A stretch of DNA of 64,000 nt, from contig CAUJNA010001480.1 in assembly GCA_963377175.1 (NCBI GenBank), forward strand, positions 304,441-368,440, in the 5' to 3' direction. Positions 46,501 through 54,576 of this stretch are shown here, piece by piece. This stretch comes from Effrenium voratum (Eukaryota > Sar > Dinophyceae > Suessiales > Symbiodiniaceae). The translations under genes and the position numbers were made by a program. Under the pieces are notes generated by a model. That model saw only the letters and a program-made list of their open reading frames with translations, was not told the origin of the DNA and did not search any database. Each line of letters starts with the position of its first letter. Within the stretch, counting starts at the first letter, position 1.

Positions 46501-46874
46501 TATTCATCCATACGGCTGTGCCTGACCAGATTTGCTCACTGGAAGCATGGCACGTCTTGATGGACTTGCCGCGCGTGCTGTCCAGCCGATTTTTTGTGAA
46601 TCTGAATGCCAAGGAGCAGCCTGTGGTCAAGGAGCTGCAAGCCATCCAAACTGGCACGGAGCAAACTACCGTGACTAAGCAAACTAAGGTAGACATTTAT
46701 GCCAGCCGCTTGGAGAAGCTGCGTTTGGGTGGCGGCTTGTCCGTCGAAGCCGTGCGAAAAATGTCCTTGTCTCAGTTTGTTGGACGCATAGATCGCTGCT
46801 GGCCACGCAGGCGGCTTTTCTGCCCCTGTCTCAGCCCTTGGAGCGCAAATCCACTTGCAAGCTTTGGGAGCTGA
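40536..46874 (+). CDS. Helitron-like Rep protein with internal EEP endonuclease domain
   Basis: A 2,112-residue intronless frame; ATG 40536 is chosen for its gccATGGc context (the frame is open back to 40488). Residues 1-390 are five tandem helical units in a 170-residue super-repeat (DWEFVLCDKS twice). C473, C476, C507, C522 and C525 form a zinc-finger-like set. About 560-650 resemble helitron-associated DUF6570, and about 897-1010 (HPYYIAAGFLKLFPLGQGDYW) the Helitron N-terminal block. The HUH motif is MHLHS (H1283, H1285). About 1535-1830 is a full EEP fold with N1553, E1577 (MQEV), D1695/N1697 (GDTN) and S1818-D1819-H1820. The Rep pattern resumes with C-x-x-D, Y1941 (NYLGK) and 1998-2024 (CSLEAWHVLMDLP, SSRFFV). 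No Walker helicase motif follows. It presumably nicks and joins DNA during rolling-circle-like transposition, which is inferred from families. Codon use is GC-rich and clearly coding. Confidence 0.85.
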   Translation: MADAFDKTVAFLAAYSQELVQMKKPTLTALLNSKRRSQVPEWERARNFCRRKLSSLEPAQQQILEDWEFVLCDKSTLEAAPFLAGLQRCFCRVEAFLTETAEAIRYSSKPSLLAALQSRHMQEFQMSSFCRVFLLRYSDRLASAEKDFLLAKEAELCQVSAAAKEAAASRRAPAFVEVQAFFAQNAVEIAQLQKQSLSAVVSSNRANSDTRWKQAKNFFDRHVALLNADQKEHLEDWEFVLCDKSKLEAAPFLAGLQRSFARLSAFVQAYSAVLRAQEKSSLVKALQSLDQGADVSSSFCAMFLKRYRQHLSPEQEALVQGWERDLCVSETALVEKFLTMLQQRKAELQALRATCAEELFSGHGKKADDDFRFGYDFLRRTWCHLSLVDQERVRRALQPLLIEVEHMPLKAWHEPKLHASETVLGDHLPRPRLPKSLRQLYGNSMDAEARIMPFFHRVHEVDSYMLSMEFQDCHYCKEGWFGIAAGKGKSGLPGGFETQAFQKTNFCRAPEADWLEAGKPICENCLHEAKERAKAMLPKEPFRLTAANHADPGETLPEIDALTFFEEEILSPIQHLVRIFTLYGTGQCELRGHVGNLFQNGPQFVRDIPAAVGDMKMLLIRRCSKDVHRKQRVPFLVSRRRLERALNRLCRPVEDGGSAALRPGGLTPEGYCGFVNRANLEQYSNTEEGAEPEGLEVQEVQQQIWPQIEKRLFAMWISSTLSLQLASQVRALHEPPESVSDADRMEKTWCSLRQKLDELDFAAVGGPDELVTSTLVGYLVSQQRCVFSDRPLTDQPSMGHDQVEQILHDELTAVQELSAWEEQPLTPEGFWSPEDLAGQQTQQEMQEDLWNALGDAHRSDVLASASLQRHGAGRVAGLPIVDPPTVLSRNVLIREDHPYYIAAGFLKLFPLGQGDYWAHVQERAENQQPLSFWEWIKHMLLRADGRFQAHPRFYFFALNTALRNKALRSRTYFVKRQVGLNTSASYTNEELMKMGKAQFTKVIAAFEQAMIGSAQEKLQQRSDLEALVEQIEQETLEQKAEQVLEVWRTAVSAEKEALAPDSPVQQALKEQCVAAEHALEAVLGASAVTETASARVFSDRVGDTARVFSDRAVDASARVFSDRVGDAARVFPDRAVTASTRVFSDRVGDAARVLSNRAVDAAAAEDPELRALLEKLQNSLSCLQAGGEIPCHFTTLTTAIYHWQDLAQILQKYDAAVTRRRHGRSDPLEPAERKLSLDRRLVLKYPGVVAWYTGYKMELFYKHVLKYEDGEGVFEWGAGGIMHLHSINFGAQMPRVDPAREEWRLPSSESVRTAEEFARVHEEYVTDWSFGKAEKWSQQDIENAPARKTAADSPLHSDAESDGSEDLELSRVKETAQPARKRARLQPEAAPAASQQEPPGAPFLAAREQFSQQALPVDADFARVFPSPTRMAYVKDGAGKRKIVHLTCQEKALLQDLEALLAQAEWHPCRIGTEQKALLMTNNCQLVRRVRRKWYRKLTEKCNMHDRHSGHGVEVPPVYVEVAMEQAAGQLEGDTGRRLISEEVFDLAVGSLNLFQQPLRQDVRARIGEYDVFCMQEVTPSTLPAILSAGRELGYDVVSPAQRGHSTLEGFDVCMLLRNATVTRLRVGVVPLTAAGVRHLLHVQVQVTKNGACLALATAHCTASAEFAAQRASEMEVVWNALEALPVGGCIFAGDTNTHASEKMPERYQERWQDAWEADGAEVTLSGTWCHDWMDTSHPSVQAWRFDRCFFLSRAFRRAVPEDEGATFLSATQQPPGASLLSASESQPGDRPVPRSARQQTVRLVQGSFQRVWGVGMSDHACISSRFLVQAGAGLENMPQAEYLRVVRPGLGSKVARRPAEHESCARKTQTYAFCSKDYEKSRMPPGKGVILEDPRRKGLYRLYARRNCHHVNTHDPLKAMGLVANVDDQVVLTIQAAVNYLGKLGRLGSGKLGSGHTATSRIGGLLDDILCRMRDDETMTVTSLLSKLFIHTAVPDQICSLEAWHVLMDLPRVLSSRFFVNLNAKEQPVVKELQAIQTGTEQTTVTKQTKVDIYASRLEKLRLGGGLSVEAVRKMSLSQFVGRIDRCWPRRRLFCPCLSPWSANPLASFGS
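40762..40798 (+). repeat. Hairpin 2 (12-bp outer stem)
   Basis: Arms CGTTGGAGGCTG and CGGCCTTCAACG pair over 12 positions with two G-T wobbles. Unpaired C at 40774, inner GCC/GGC, loop TTTTCT. Translated as EAAPFLAGLQ. Confidence 0.85.
41273..41307 (+). repeat. Hairpin 3 (duplicate of hairpin 2)
   Basis: Arms GTTGGAGGCTG and CGGCCTTCAAC, inner GCC/GGC, same loop. It sits at the equivalent place in the second 170-residue protein repeat, so it arose by the same duplication. Confidence 0.85.
42428..42450 (+). repeat. Hairpin 4 (diverged stem)
   Basis: Arms GCGAG and CTCGC, unpaired T at 42433, inner ACC/GGT, loop TTTTCT. Every stem base differs from the main type where its partner also differs. 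Encodes RVPFLVSR. Confidence 0.7.
42886..42906 (+). repeat. Hairpin 5
   Basis: Arms GGTG and CGCC with one G-T wobble, unpaired C, inner GTC/GAC, loop TTTTCT. Encodes RCVFSDRP. Confidence 0.7.
43815..44012 (+). repeat. Hairpins 6-11, six tandem in-frame copies
   Basis: Loops begin at 43824, 43857, 43893, 43926, 43962 and 43995, alternately 33 and 36 nt apart, so a 69-nt two-hairpin unit is repeated three times. The best stems have 9 bp (CACAGCGCG with CGCGCTGTG) and 8 bp. Loops are TTTTCT except TTTCCT in copy 9 and CTTTCT in copy 11. The protein reads ARVFSDR six times with small changes. Confidence 0.85.
44729..44757 (+). repeat. Hairpin 12
   Basis: Arms TCCTGGTG and CGCCAGGG (8 positions, two G-T wobbles), unpaired C, inner GCC/GGC, loop TTTTCT. 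Encodes GAPFLAAR, in the linker between HUH and EEP segments. Confidence 0.8.
45825..45886 (+). repeat. Hairpins 13 and 14 inside the EEP coding region
   Basis: Copy 13: arms GAGGGTG and CGCCACTC (one bulged A), inner GAC/GTC, loop TTTTCT. Copy 14: arms CTGGTG and CGCCAG, inner GTC/GTC with one T-T mismatch, loop TCTTCT. They encode a Ser/Pro/Gln-rich insertion (FLSATQQPPGASLLSA) between the FDRCFFL strand and the catalytic SDH of the EEP fold. Confidence 0.75.
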
Positions 46875-47670
46875 AATCATGGCCACGCTGAGGCCCGACA
46901 GTGTGATGCATCCACACTTGCGAGCACACGTGGAGCTCATGCTGGGCATGTGTGCTTCCGTGCACTTGGCGCGCCAGGAGGCTTGGGATGTTGCCTTGTA
47001 TGACTTTCTTTTAGGCTGCGGCATCAGAGCGCAGCGCACGCGTCCTGGCGATGCCGATGCCGGCTGGGTGGCGCATAACTACCGCAAGAGGCACCACGCT
47101 GCCCGCTCTGTGGTGCGACCCGTTTGCTGCACCATGTGGGGTGAAAAGTATCGCCCCATTGGATACTTAAACGATGCGGGGGACATCGAGCACTACTTGG
47201 TGCACGACACATGCCCTCTTGGAAGATGTCGCAGGCACAAGCAGCTTATGGGCTTTGGCACCGTGTGCCCACACTGGCATGGCTTCAACAAAAAACACGG
47301 CATCATGGCCACTCTGAACGCGCAGCGATACTTGAGGTACACGGAGATCGGAAGCAAAGGGGCTGACCCGCGCGCGCGAGACCAGCGGGCCAGCCAGTAT
47401 CTTCGCACGCTTTTGCAGGAGTTAGGCTTTGTGGCCCGTGCGGACGAAAGAGCAGCAGACGGCGATGACCGCGTGATGCTCATAGGCCTTCCCCGCTGGC
47501 TCCCTGAGTTTCACAGCAACGAAGGCCAAGACATACCCGGCTTGGTTGCCTTTACTCCGCTGCACGCCAAAAAACACTTCGAGCAAAATGACATTGACGA
47601 GTGTCTCCAGCTTCGCACCGCGGCGCAAGAGGTGCACGATGACCTTGAACGCTTGACAAGACAGCGCTGA
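46792..47670 (+). CDS. Second frame downstream of Rep, unknown protein
   Basis: The frame is open from 46792, one reading frame away from the Rep gene, and overlaps its last 27 codons. The first ATG is at 46879 (aatcATGGcc), giving 263 residues to TGA at 47668. Composition is as coding as the Rep gene. It reads HPHLRAHVELMLGM, then SVVRPVCCTMWGEKYRPIGY, PLGRCRRHKQLMGFGTVC (Cys/His-rich), RYLRYTEIGSKG and RTLLQELGF. I recognise no domain and see no helicase motif. It may be the real C-terminus of Rep after a frameshift or short intron at 46790-46830, or a separate overlapping gene. Confidence 0.6.
   Translation: MAAGHAGGFSAPVSALGAQIHLQALGAEIMATLRPDSVMHPHLRAHVELMLGMCASVHLARQEAWDVALYDFLLGCGIRAQRTRPGDADAGWVAHNYRKRHHAARSVVRPVCCTMWGEKYRPIGYLNDAGDIEHYLVHDTCPLGRCRRHKQLMGFGTVCPHWHGFNKKHGIMATLNAQRYLRYTEIGSKGADPRARDQRASQYLRTLLQELGFVARADERAADGDDRVMLIGLPRWLPEFHSNEGQDIPGLVAFTPLHAKKHFEQNDIDECLQLRTAAQEVHDDLERLTRQR
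46807..46829 (+). repeat. Hairpin 15 at the frame break
   Basis: Arms GCAGG and CCTGT (one G-T wobble), unpaired C at 46812, inner GGC/GCC (a fourth compensatory variant), loop TTTTCT at 46816-46821. It occupies the overlap where coding character passes from the Rep frame to the next one. Confidence 0.75.
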
Positions 47671-47689
47671 ATGCGCTTGAGATGCGCCA

Positions 47690-47783
47690 GGGTGCGTCTT
47701 TTCTGACCGCCCGGCGCTTGCCAGGCCGTGTGCCTTGCAGTGTGCCTTGCCTGGCAGCATGCGTCTTTTCTGACCGTGCTGCC
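47690..47783 (+). repeat. Hairpins 16 and 17, 3' region
   Basis: Copy 16: arms GGGTG and CGCCC, inner GTC/GAC. Copy 17 (47753-47783): arms GGCAGCATG and CGTGCTGCC, nine positions with one wobble, inner GTC/GAC. Both have the TTTTCT loop, an unpaired C and lie after the last stop codon. TGCCAGGC (47719-47726) and GCCTGGCA (47749-47756) form a further perfect 8-bp inverted repeat that overlaps and would compete with copy 17. Confidence 0.85.
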
Positions 47784-47789
47784 TTGAAC

Positions 47790-50459
47790 AGAGACAAAGT
47801 GAATCTGCCCGCATAAAAAGGAAAAAGAGCCGGTGGGACAACGGGCGGGCGGATGGTAACAAAGGGTAAATGATGGAGGCTTAAGACTTGTCAAACATTT
47901 GCGGTCAGGCAGGCTCCCTGTCAGCCAGGTTTTCTTTCCAGTTTTTGTCCGAGCGGTGGAATAGTTGCCTGTGAAGACATGACCTGTTGATTTCTTTTGT
48001 GACCGTTTGGCCATGTTCGTCACAAACAAAACATGATTGGTTTTCAATTTGGCCCCAAACATGTTTGCCCTGGTTGTTCAAGCCTCCTATAGTGGTTCTT
48101 TTTTAGAAACTTCCGCCACCGCCTTGCGCGGTACTACTTGTACTAAATGGGAATTGTTGCGAAACATTGTTTTGCTTCGATGATTTTGACAACACCTTGT
48201 GGGCCAACTTTAAGTTACTTTCCTCTAGGTGGTCTTGAAAGGGGAAATATTTCGCAGGAAACCCTGTTCTAGCAATGATAAGACACACTGCCTCCAGGAT
48301 AGTCACTTCAAATGTGATACATGCTCATCCAGGCAATCGAAAACAGGTAATTTGGTCAACTCCAAGTATTGATGGCATGCCCAGCTTCCTAAGGCTCGAT
48401 GTCGGACTGCCATGTCAGGTCTGTGCCTGACCTTGGGACATGTCGCCCTATATGTGTTGATTGGGTCTGTATGTAGCGAGTGGACAAATAATACACCCAG
48501 ATGAGTCGGCCTGATTGCGGTTGCTCCGAGCCGCAAGTTGAGACCCAGTGGTGGAAACGCGTGGGTCTTGGGAGCAGCGCTCTAGGCTCACTTCTTGCGC
48601 TGCGGGCGTCCAAACCGAAGCTGCCCAATGAGCCAGACTGGGCGCGACCGGCGGACGGCCCTACAACAGCCTTCAGGCGGGGAGCGGAACTGCATCGCCC
48701 TCAGAAAGAGCCCCAGCAAAATAGATAGATTTCGTTCAAATGCGGCTTGGGTAATTGCTATGGTTCTGACAGTCCAAGCGAAGAACTGTCACCTCCCCTG
48801 AAATGGCACCTGAAGGAAAGCATCTGAAAGCCGTCAAGATAGGCTTAACTTGGACCTCCGCACACCAACTATCCAAGAGCCCTGTTGTTTGGCAAGACCC
48901 ATTTAGTATAATTGAGTGGTGGCGTCTACTTCCCTCGCGCAAGACTTTTGCGCTGCACAAATCTGTGACGGGCCATCAGTTCCTTTTCCGGTGCTGATCT
49001 TCGGCAGGGTGTTGCGCACGGCCAGACGTCGGCCAAGCGCAAATGAGTGAAGCAAATCCCTGTCAGTGACGATGTCCTTTTTTTTGGGGGGGGAGGGGGG
49101 GGCATTCCTTACTTCAGCTGGGTACACGATTATAGCTTATAACTTCTCACCCAGATGAAACCACTCCTTTGATCTTCTAGGTTCTTCGCGAACGGGTCCC
49201 CAGGCTCTTGACTCTGTCCGCATGCCTTCTCCGCTGTCCGGCAGTTCTTGGGATGCAGACGCGTGGCAGCACTGGTGGCAGTTGTCAATACCCTCCCATT
49301 GACGCCAAAAACGCCGTTGGTGAGCGGGAAGCAAAGCCCTGGGAAAAGCCGAACCCTTATCTTTTGGACTTGGGATAAAGGTTCTGTCCCCACGAACCAG
49401 CAAACAGTTTAACTTTTGTGGCCAAAGGCTAGCGCAGCAGCTCATTTCCTCAGGAACCCATTTGTTTGGCCAAATCATCGCGACGCAAATCCCTGTAAAT
49501 TGCAAAGTTCCCCGTCCCCTACGAGCAATATTTGGGAGCATGCCCCGCACTTTTCAAGTATGTAGCGAGATGAGACAGCTAGCAGAGTTGGCCAATCCAA
49601 GCTAGCATAGGCTTGCCCGCAGCGATTGCAAACGTTCACCCAGATCTTGTGGGGGTCAGTTGCCGCGGTTTCAACACGTCTTTTTAGCCAAAGCCTTGGC
49701 TCGTTGGACTCTTCACCTCTCACGTTTTGATGTTTCACCTGGTTTAACCTTCAACATCCTTGAACCTTTGACTTGATGGAGGGCTTTTGACCATTCAACC
49801 GTTGCTTCAATATGTTCGACTTGCAATCTTTCATTTGTTTTCCCACTTACCAGGTTACCAAGGCGGGTGAATCTTCTCTGTGTTTGGGGCGGCCATTTCT
49901 TGACCCTCGGTTATTCCCCTCAGCAACTCACCACGAAAGCGGCTGGAGGTCGGGGAGTCCCACTTCAAGGAATCCTTCATGCAAGCATGGAGTGCCTCAG
50001 GTCCCATTTTATGTTTTCTATATACATATGCCCCTCCCCGCACGCAAGCATCCGTCGGCATACATTGCTGATATCCAGACATTGGTGCCACAACCAATTT
50101 CCTTCGAGTCGGCCCTTGAATGTTGACTCAATTTAGGAGCTTGCGTGCTCCTATGCCTCCAACTAGTGTTTGGCAAGCAAGGATAGTCTGAGACCTTTTT
50201 TTGAACGGTTTGGGGCGAGGAAGCGAGAAATGACCTGAACTGCTTGGCCCTCGCCAGAGAGGTCCCTCCAATCGTGTCTGACTGCACGTTGCAGAAGACC
50301 AGTGATGGTCCAAAACATGGTAAACACCGTCTTAAGACAAACATGCACACGGCGCGGGCTGGGCTGACCGGGTGTAGTACTTGCTTGCAGATGATTCTGA
50401 TGTTGAGACACTATCCAAAAGTTGACCATGGTTGCTGAAGTGGCATCTTTCCTCGCCAG
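47790..50459. other. Spacer with one ambiguous exon candidate
   Basis: A GC-rich stretch near 48566-48735 is open in two + frames (HFLRCGRPNRSCPM and PDWARPADGPTTAFRRG), with an acceptor-like gcgctctag. I could not choose a frame. Otherwise there is low-information sequence and a G-rich run near 49085-49101. Confidence 0.35.
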
Positions 50460-50569
50460 ATGCTCTGGAAGCTTGCTCCGGGGATTCGCTGACCTCATCT
50501 GCGCAGAAACTGCTCAAGGCGCCAGAGCGCTTGATGGAAAGCGCATTTGAGTATTTCTCAAAATCAGAG
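50460..50569 (+). CDS. Isolated helical exon
   Basis: The acceptor is tttcctcgccag and the donor gttgat at 50570. Two bases complete a codon, then 36 codons read ALEACSGDSLTSSAQKLL, KAPERLMESAFEYFSKSE and leave in phase 0. Clearly helical and more GC-rich than its flanks. The family is unknown. It may belong to the same transcription unit as the exons at 51454 and 52316. Confidence 0.55.
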
Positions 50570-51453
50570 GTTGATATGTTGTGTACAAAGCATTCAATCG
50601 GCTTCCCCATCTCGAGACAGACCCACTTGCCAGAGTCGAGGCAACCTTCCGTCACTGAGTGTTAGCCAATGGTCCAACCATGGTGCAACGATCTTTGCCA
50701 GTGACGAGATCCCATCCCATTGCCATTCCAGGGCCTTTGGTGGCGTGTTCTGAGTTGCGAGAGGAGTGAACTTAGTGCCACAGGTGGGTGTCCAGACGCC
50801 GTGGATTGGAGTGTATGCACCTCGGCAGTGCAAAATAGACATAGATGCCACCGCAATTGTTCGTCGTTGATTGTTGGCAATCTGCGTTTAAGGACTATGC
50901 ATGATCTTAGATGTGAAGTTGCCGGGGGTCCCTGAACCATGACACTAATACCAAATTTTAGCAGGTTTGTGTCTGCAAGGTCGCTGCTACAGGATTGGGT
51001 CGTATTTGGTTGGTTGCTTGCGCAGCCGATCCAAGTGTACTTGTTTCTTGCAACAGCTCCACTCAGATTCTCCCAACCACGAAAGGTGCGACATGTTGGG
51101 CTGTTGGGCATGTAACCTACATGAAAGGCAGATGATACCATCTTCGGTGTGTCTTTTTTGAGGGTGCATGAAGGTACCCATAAAAATGCGTAAAAATGTC
51201 TGGTTTACAGGACAGTTCATGAGAGGCCACAAATTGTCGGGTTCCCCTACTTTGAGACATCCAAGTCGGGGAGCCGCTATCAGCTTCCATGTGAGTGTGA
51301 TTATGGTCATGACTTTTCCAAGTATGTGACATGGTGTGCCCCTTGCGTTGCTTTGAGCAGAAACCAACACAAAGCCAACCACCGGGAGGCAGCGATTCGA
51401 CTCCGATTCAACTTCCTTGAATTTGCCACTTGTTACACCCCACTTTGTCGCAG

Positions 51454-51574
51454 CCGCTGTGGCCAAGGCGTGACAAATGCGGCTGCTTTGGCAATACTAG
51501 GACGGCTGCCAAATGCAGCTGCACGTCTTGTTGTCTCACGGTTGAATTTCATAATCGCTCGAGGCTTTCAATGA
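51454..51574 (+). CDS. Candidate terminal exon
   Basis: The acceptor is cactttgtcgcag. One base completes a codon, then RCGQGVTNAAALAILGRL, PNAAARLVVSRLNFIIARGF and Gln before a TGA at 51572-51574. Strong Ala/Leu helical character. No family recognised. Confidence 0.4.
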
Positions 51575-52315
51575 AAACATTGGAGCTAGGAATCCTTGCC
51601 CTTGGCAGGACGTTGGTGCCCCTGAGGCCTTCCTTGAGTCGTGCGCAGGACTCCTCGGCTCCGACATCAGCCATCCGTTGAACCGATCAGAGACCCTGCA
51701 CAGCGTGCCCCGGCAACAACCCAGTCGATGCCAGTTGAGAAAGCGGCCAGGGAGCCGTTTGGGCTGTTTTCATATGTTCCCTATCACCACCCCATTTTGT
51801 GAGCCACCCTGTCAGCCATCCCGCGCCTCAGCTGCTTTGTAAAGTTTGGCTCGGGAACAAGCGGAGCCAACTTTTTTCAAGAGCTCCAACTGCGCGTCCC
51901 TACACGACCATGCAATGTTGGAATGAGTTGCCTTTGGCTGCTGGTTAACAAGACATTTGGTAGCAACCTGACAATTCACGTTCCTAGGGGCAGCAACTTT
52001 CGTGACCCTCTTTCGCTGTGGGTGTGCCTATTCAGTTGATCCCCCTGCGGCACCCCCAGTCTCACCTGAAGGAGCCCTTTCCAGGGATTTGTGAAAGCCG
52101 AGATTTGGGTGGAAAAGATAATTGGTTGATGAACACCATTGGTTGTTCGCATATGATGAGATTTCGGGAGCGGTTCCTCAATCGGCCTCAGAAGTTTTCC
52201 ATGCCCAGTTCTTCTTAGATGAGCGAAACTCAGCACTTGGGTACTCGGTTAGCAGGGGTCATGTAAGTGGCATTTCATAGGCATTTCTTTACTGGAATTC
52301 GGTTACTCAAACAAG

Positions 52316-52467
52316 GTTCTGTCCGGCGCAAGGAGAAGGTTGCCCGCAGCCTCCAGTCAGCTGTGGAGCGACTCCTCGACTTTCAGAGCGAAGGCCCCGC
52401 AGAATGGGGATGCTCGGAACCTCGAAGTCCAGCGGCTTCCAAGAATCCTAAGGGCACGGCATGGTAG
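52316..52467 (+). CDS. Candidate terminal exon
   Basis: A GC-rich open stretch reading GSVRRKEKVARSLQSAVERL, LDFQSEGPAEWGCSEPRSP and ending at TAG 52465-52467. The helical first half looks coding. The acceptor (actcaaacaag) has a weak pyrimidine tract, so the left edge is uncertain. Confidence 0.35.
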
Positions 52468-52469
52468 AG

Positions 52470-54575
52470 GTCGGCGAGTGCTGTGTTGCTTTTGTGTGTA
52501 GTGTGGCCAATCACTTTCTGCTATCCGAACCGTTGTCGGCTCGCTTCCAGTCATGTCTGTTGACATTGCCGGGCCGGGCCTCAGGAGTTGAAGTGCAATC
52601 CTCTCTGTTGGTCATTTGTTCGCCAGACAACAGGGACAGGAATTTCTACGGGCAAATACCCACCAAAAGCAAGGAGTACCCTTGTATGTTTTGTATGTTC
52701 TGGTAGCTGATATTTTACACTATGGCAAGTGGTTTGGACGCAAGCAAAAGAAGTTCAGCACTGGGCACTCGAGACCTTTGTGCGTGCGCAACAGCAAAGA
52801 GTGCGAGTTGTGAACAAGTAGCCGGCATTAAGGGCCGCACCCAAGCGCGCGTGAAGCAGCGAATCTTGGGCGACGATTGTTTGACAGGGACTAAAGGAAA
52901 ACCACCGATTTTGCGGCTTTACTTATTTTGAGACAAACCCTGGTTGCTTGGCCTGGGAATTTGAAGCCAGATGCTCTCTTTTCCCAAGGGTTTGCTGCCT
53001 TAGACTGGGTTCGCTTTACGCATCTTGCAAGACTTGTTGCCAAGGTCAAGGAAGCAAAACGAGGTCCTGGCCAGCATAACCTATGATGCGAGATTGAGAA
53101 ATGTTTCGGATTCGCTGATGTTAGTTGCCCTGTTTGGTTGAACATTTGGGCTCTTCAGGGCAATACTTAATGGTTTCAATGTGATACGAAAGGATTTGGG
53201 GCTTGCAAGGAGTCCCAAACGAAATTGTGGTGTCGGACCCAAGGCTGAATACATTTAGGACTTTTGGTACGTGTGTATTGGTGGAATCGTTGTGACTGTA
53301 TTATGGGGAACCAGCCAAAGGGGTCCACAACGGCAATGGATTCATAGTTCATAAAGTCCATGCAGTCCGGCTAACACTTGGCCAAACCTGAATTGTTGGC
53401 CACTCTGTCCTGAAATCTCACAGCTTGCCTGCCGAGTGCCACCCTTAGAAGCGGCTTTGCACTGGATTCCGCATACAGCTTTGAAGCAAGATTCCATCCG
53501 TGTGAGCTCGAGGATCCATATGCGAAAGTGATGTGTTCCTTCATACCAGAGAGTTTCCCCAAATGGAGAAGTCATTCGGAAGACCTTGCTCACTTATTTT
53601 AGAAGTGGGCGGAACCCGTAACCCCGTGTGGATTCCTTTCTTGGGATGTTCAACTTAAAGGCTGGGGAGAATAGAAATGGATGAACACGTGCAGTTGCAA
53701 CAATTCATTCACGGAGACGCAAAGGTGTCTCATCACCAATATTGCCACCATTGATCTCAGCAACTGGGTTGAACACCGGTCTCTTTGCCTCTCCAAAATC
53801 ATCGCTTTACCATTCTGCCTGTTCCCGCTTTGCCATGGCCTCGCTTGCCAGGAGCAGAGGACAGACGGGACGGCAAAGTTGAAGGCACCCATGGCCATGG
53901 CCTGAAAGGCAAAGTTTGGAGTCCCTGGCAATGTTCAGGTCCTGAAAGGGTGGCGGGACGGCCAATCTCCGTTTGCCTTGCAAGATTTCCTGGAGATCCC
54001 TTCTTTCAGGCCGAACCAGAACTGTTTGCCCATGGTGGGGACCTTCAAGTGTCCATTTGTTGGGCCATGCGTTGTTTGCCTTCCCTTGGCGTGTGCTCTA
54101 CTTGTGTTTCTTCTACGCACGTCAATCAGGATTGATTTCACCACAGCTTATCAATTGACGGCTCCTTACAGTCTCAAGCTCCCGTCTTCAATCTTTTTTG
54201 ATCATGCACTGTGGTTAATCCACCTGACGACTGAGAGTTAGCATGAGGATATTTGAACCTACCACTTTTGGCTTTAAGTATGTCGTAGCCTGAGCAGATA
54301 TGCTGGCGTTTGAGTGGGGGTTCTACTAAAAAGCCAGGAAGCCGTGAACACAATATGAAGGGTCGTATGCACAAAGCTGTGCTTAGAACATGCTTGCTAG
54401 CGCTCGCGGTAGAATCATGACGTATGATGTCCTGACATCATGTATAATTGCCTGCTGAAACGGACCTGATGCTAGTCAGTGCTCGCTGCATGTACAGATA
54501 AACAAATGATTGCCAATTGAGCAGCGCCGTAAACCCTGACAATACAAAGTAGTAAAGGGGGGTGTCCTATAGAAT
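52470..54575. other. Spacer, nothing firmly supported
   Basis: An open stretch near 53955-54080 (CLARFPGDPFFQAEPELF) is mildly coding-like but lacks clear splice borders. Confidence 0.35.
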
Positions 54576-54576
54576 C

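Noticed and set aside
46806..46874. Ordinary intron joining Rep to the second frame
   Set aside because: No donor/acceptor pair with convincing dinoflagellate signals was found between 46780 and 46860. Frameshift or hairpin insertion fits better, though not proven.
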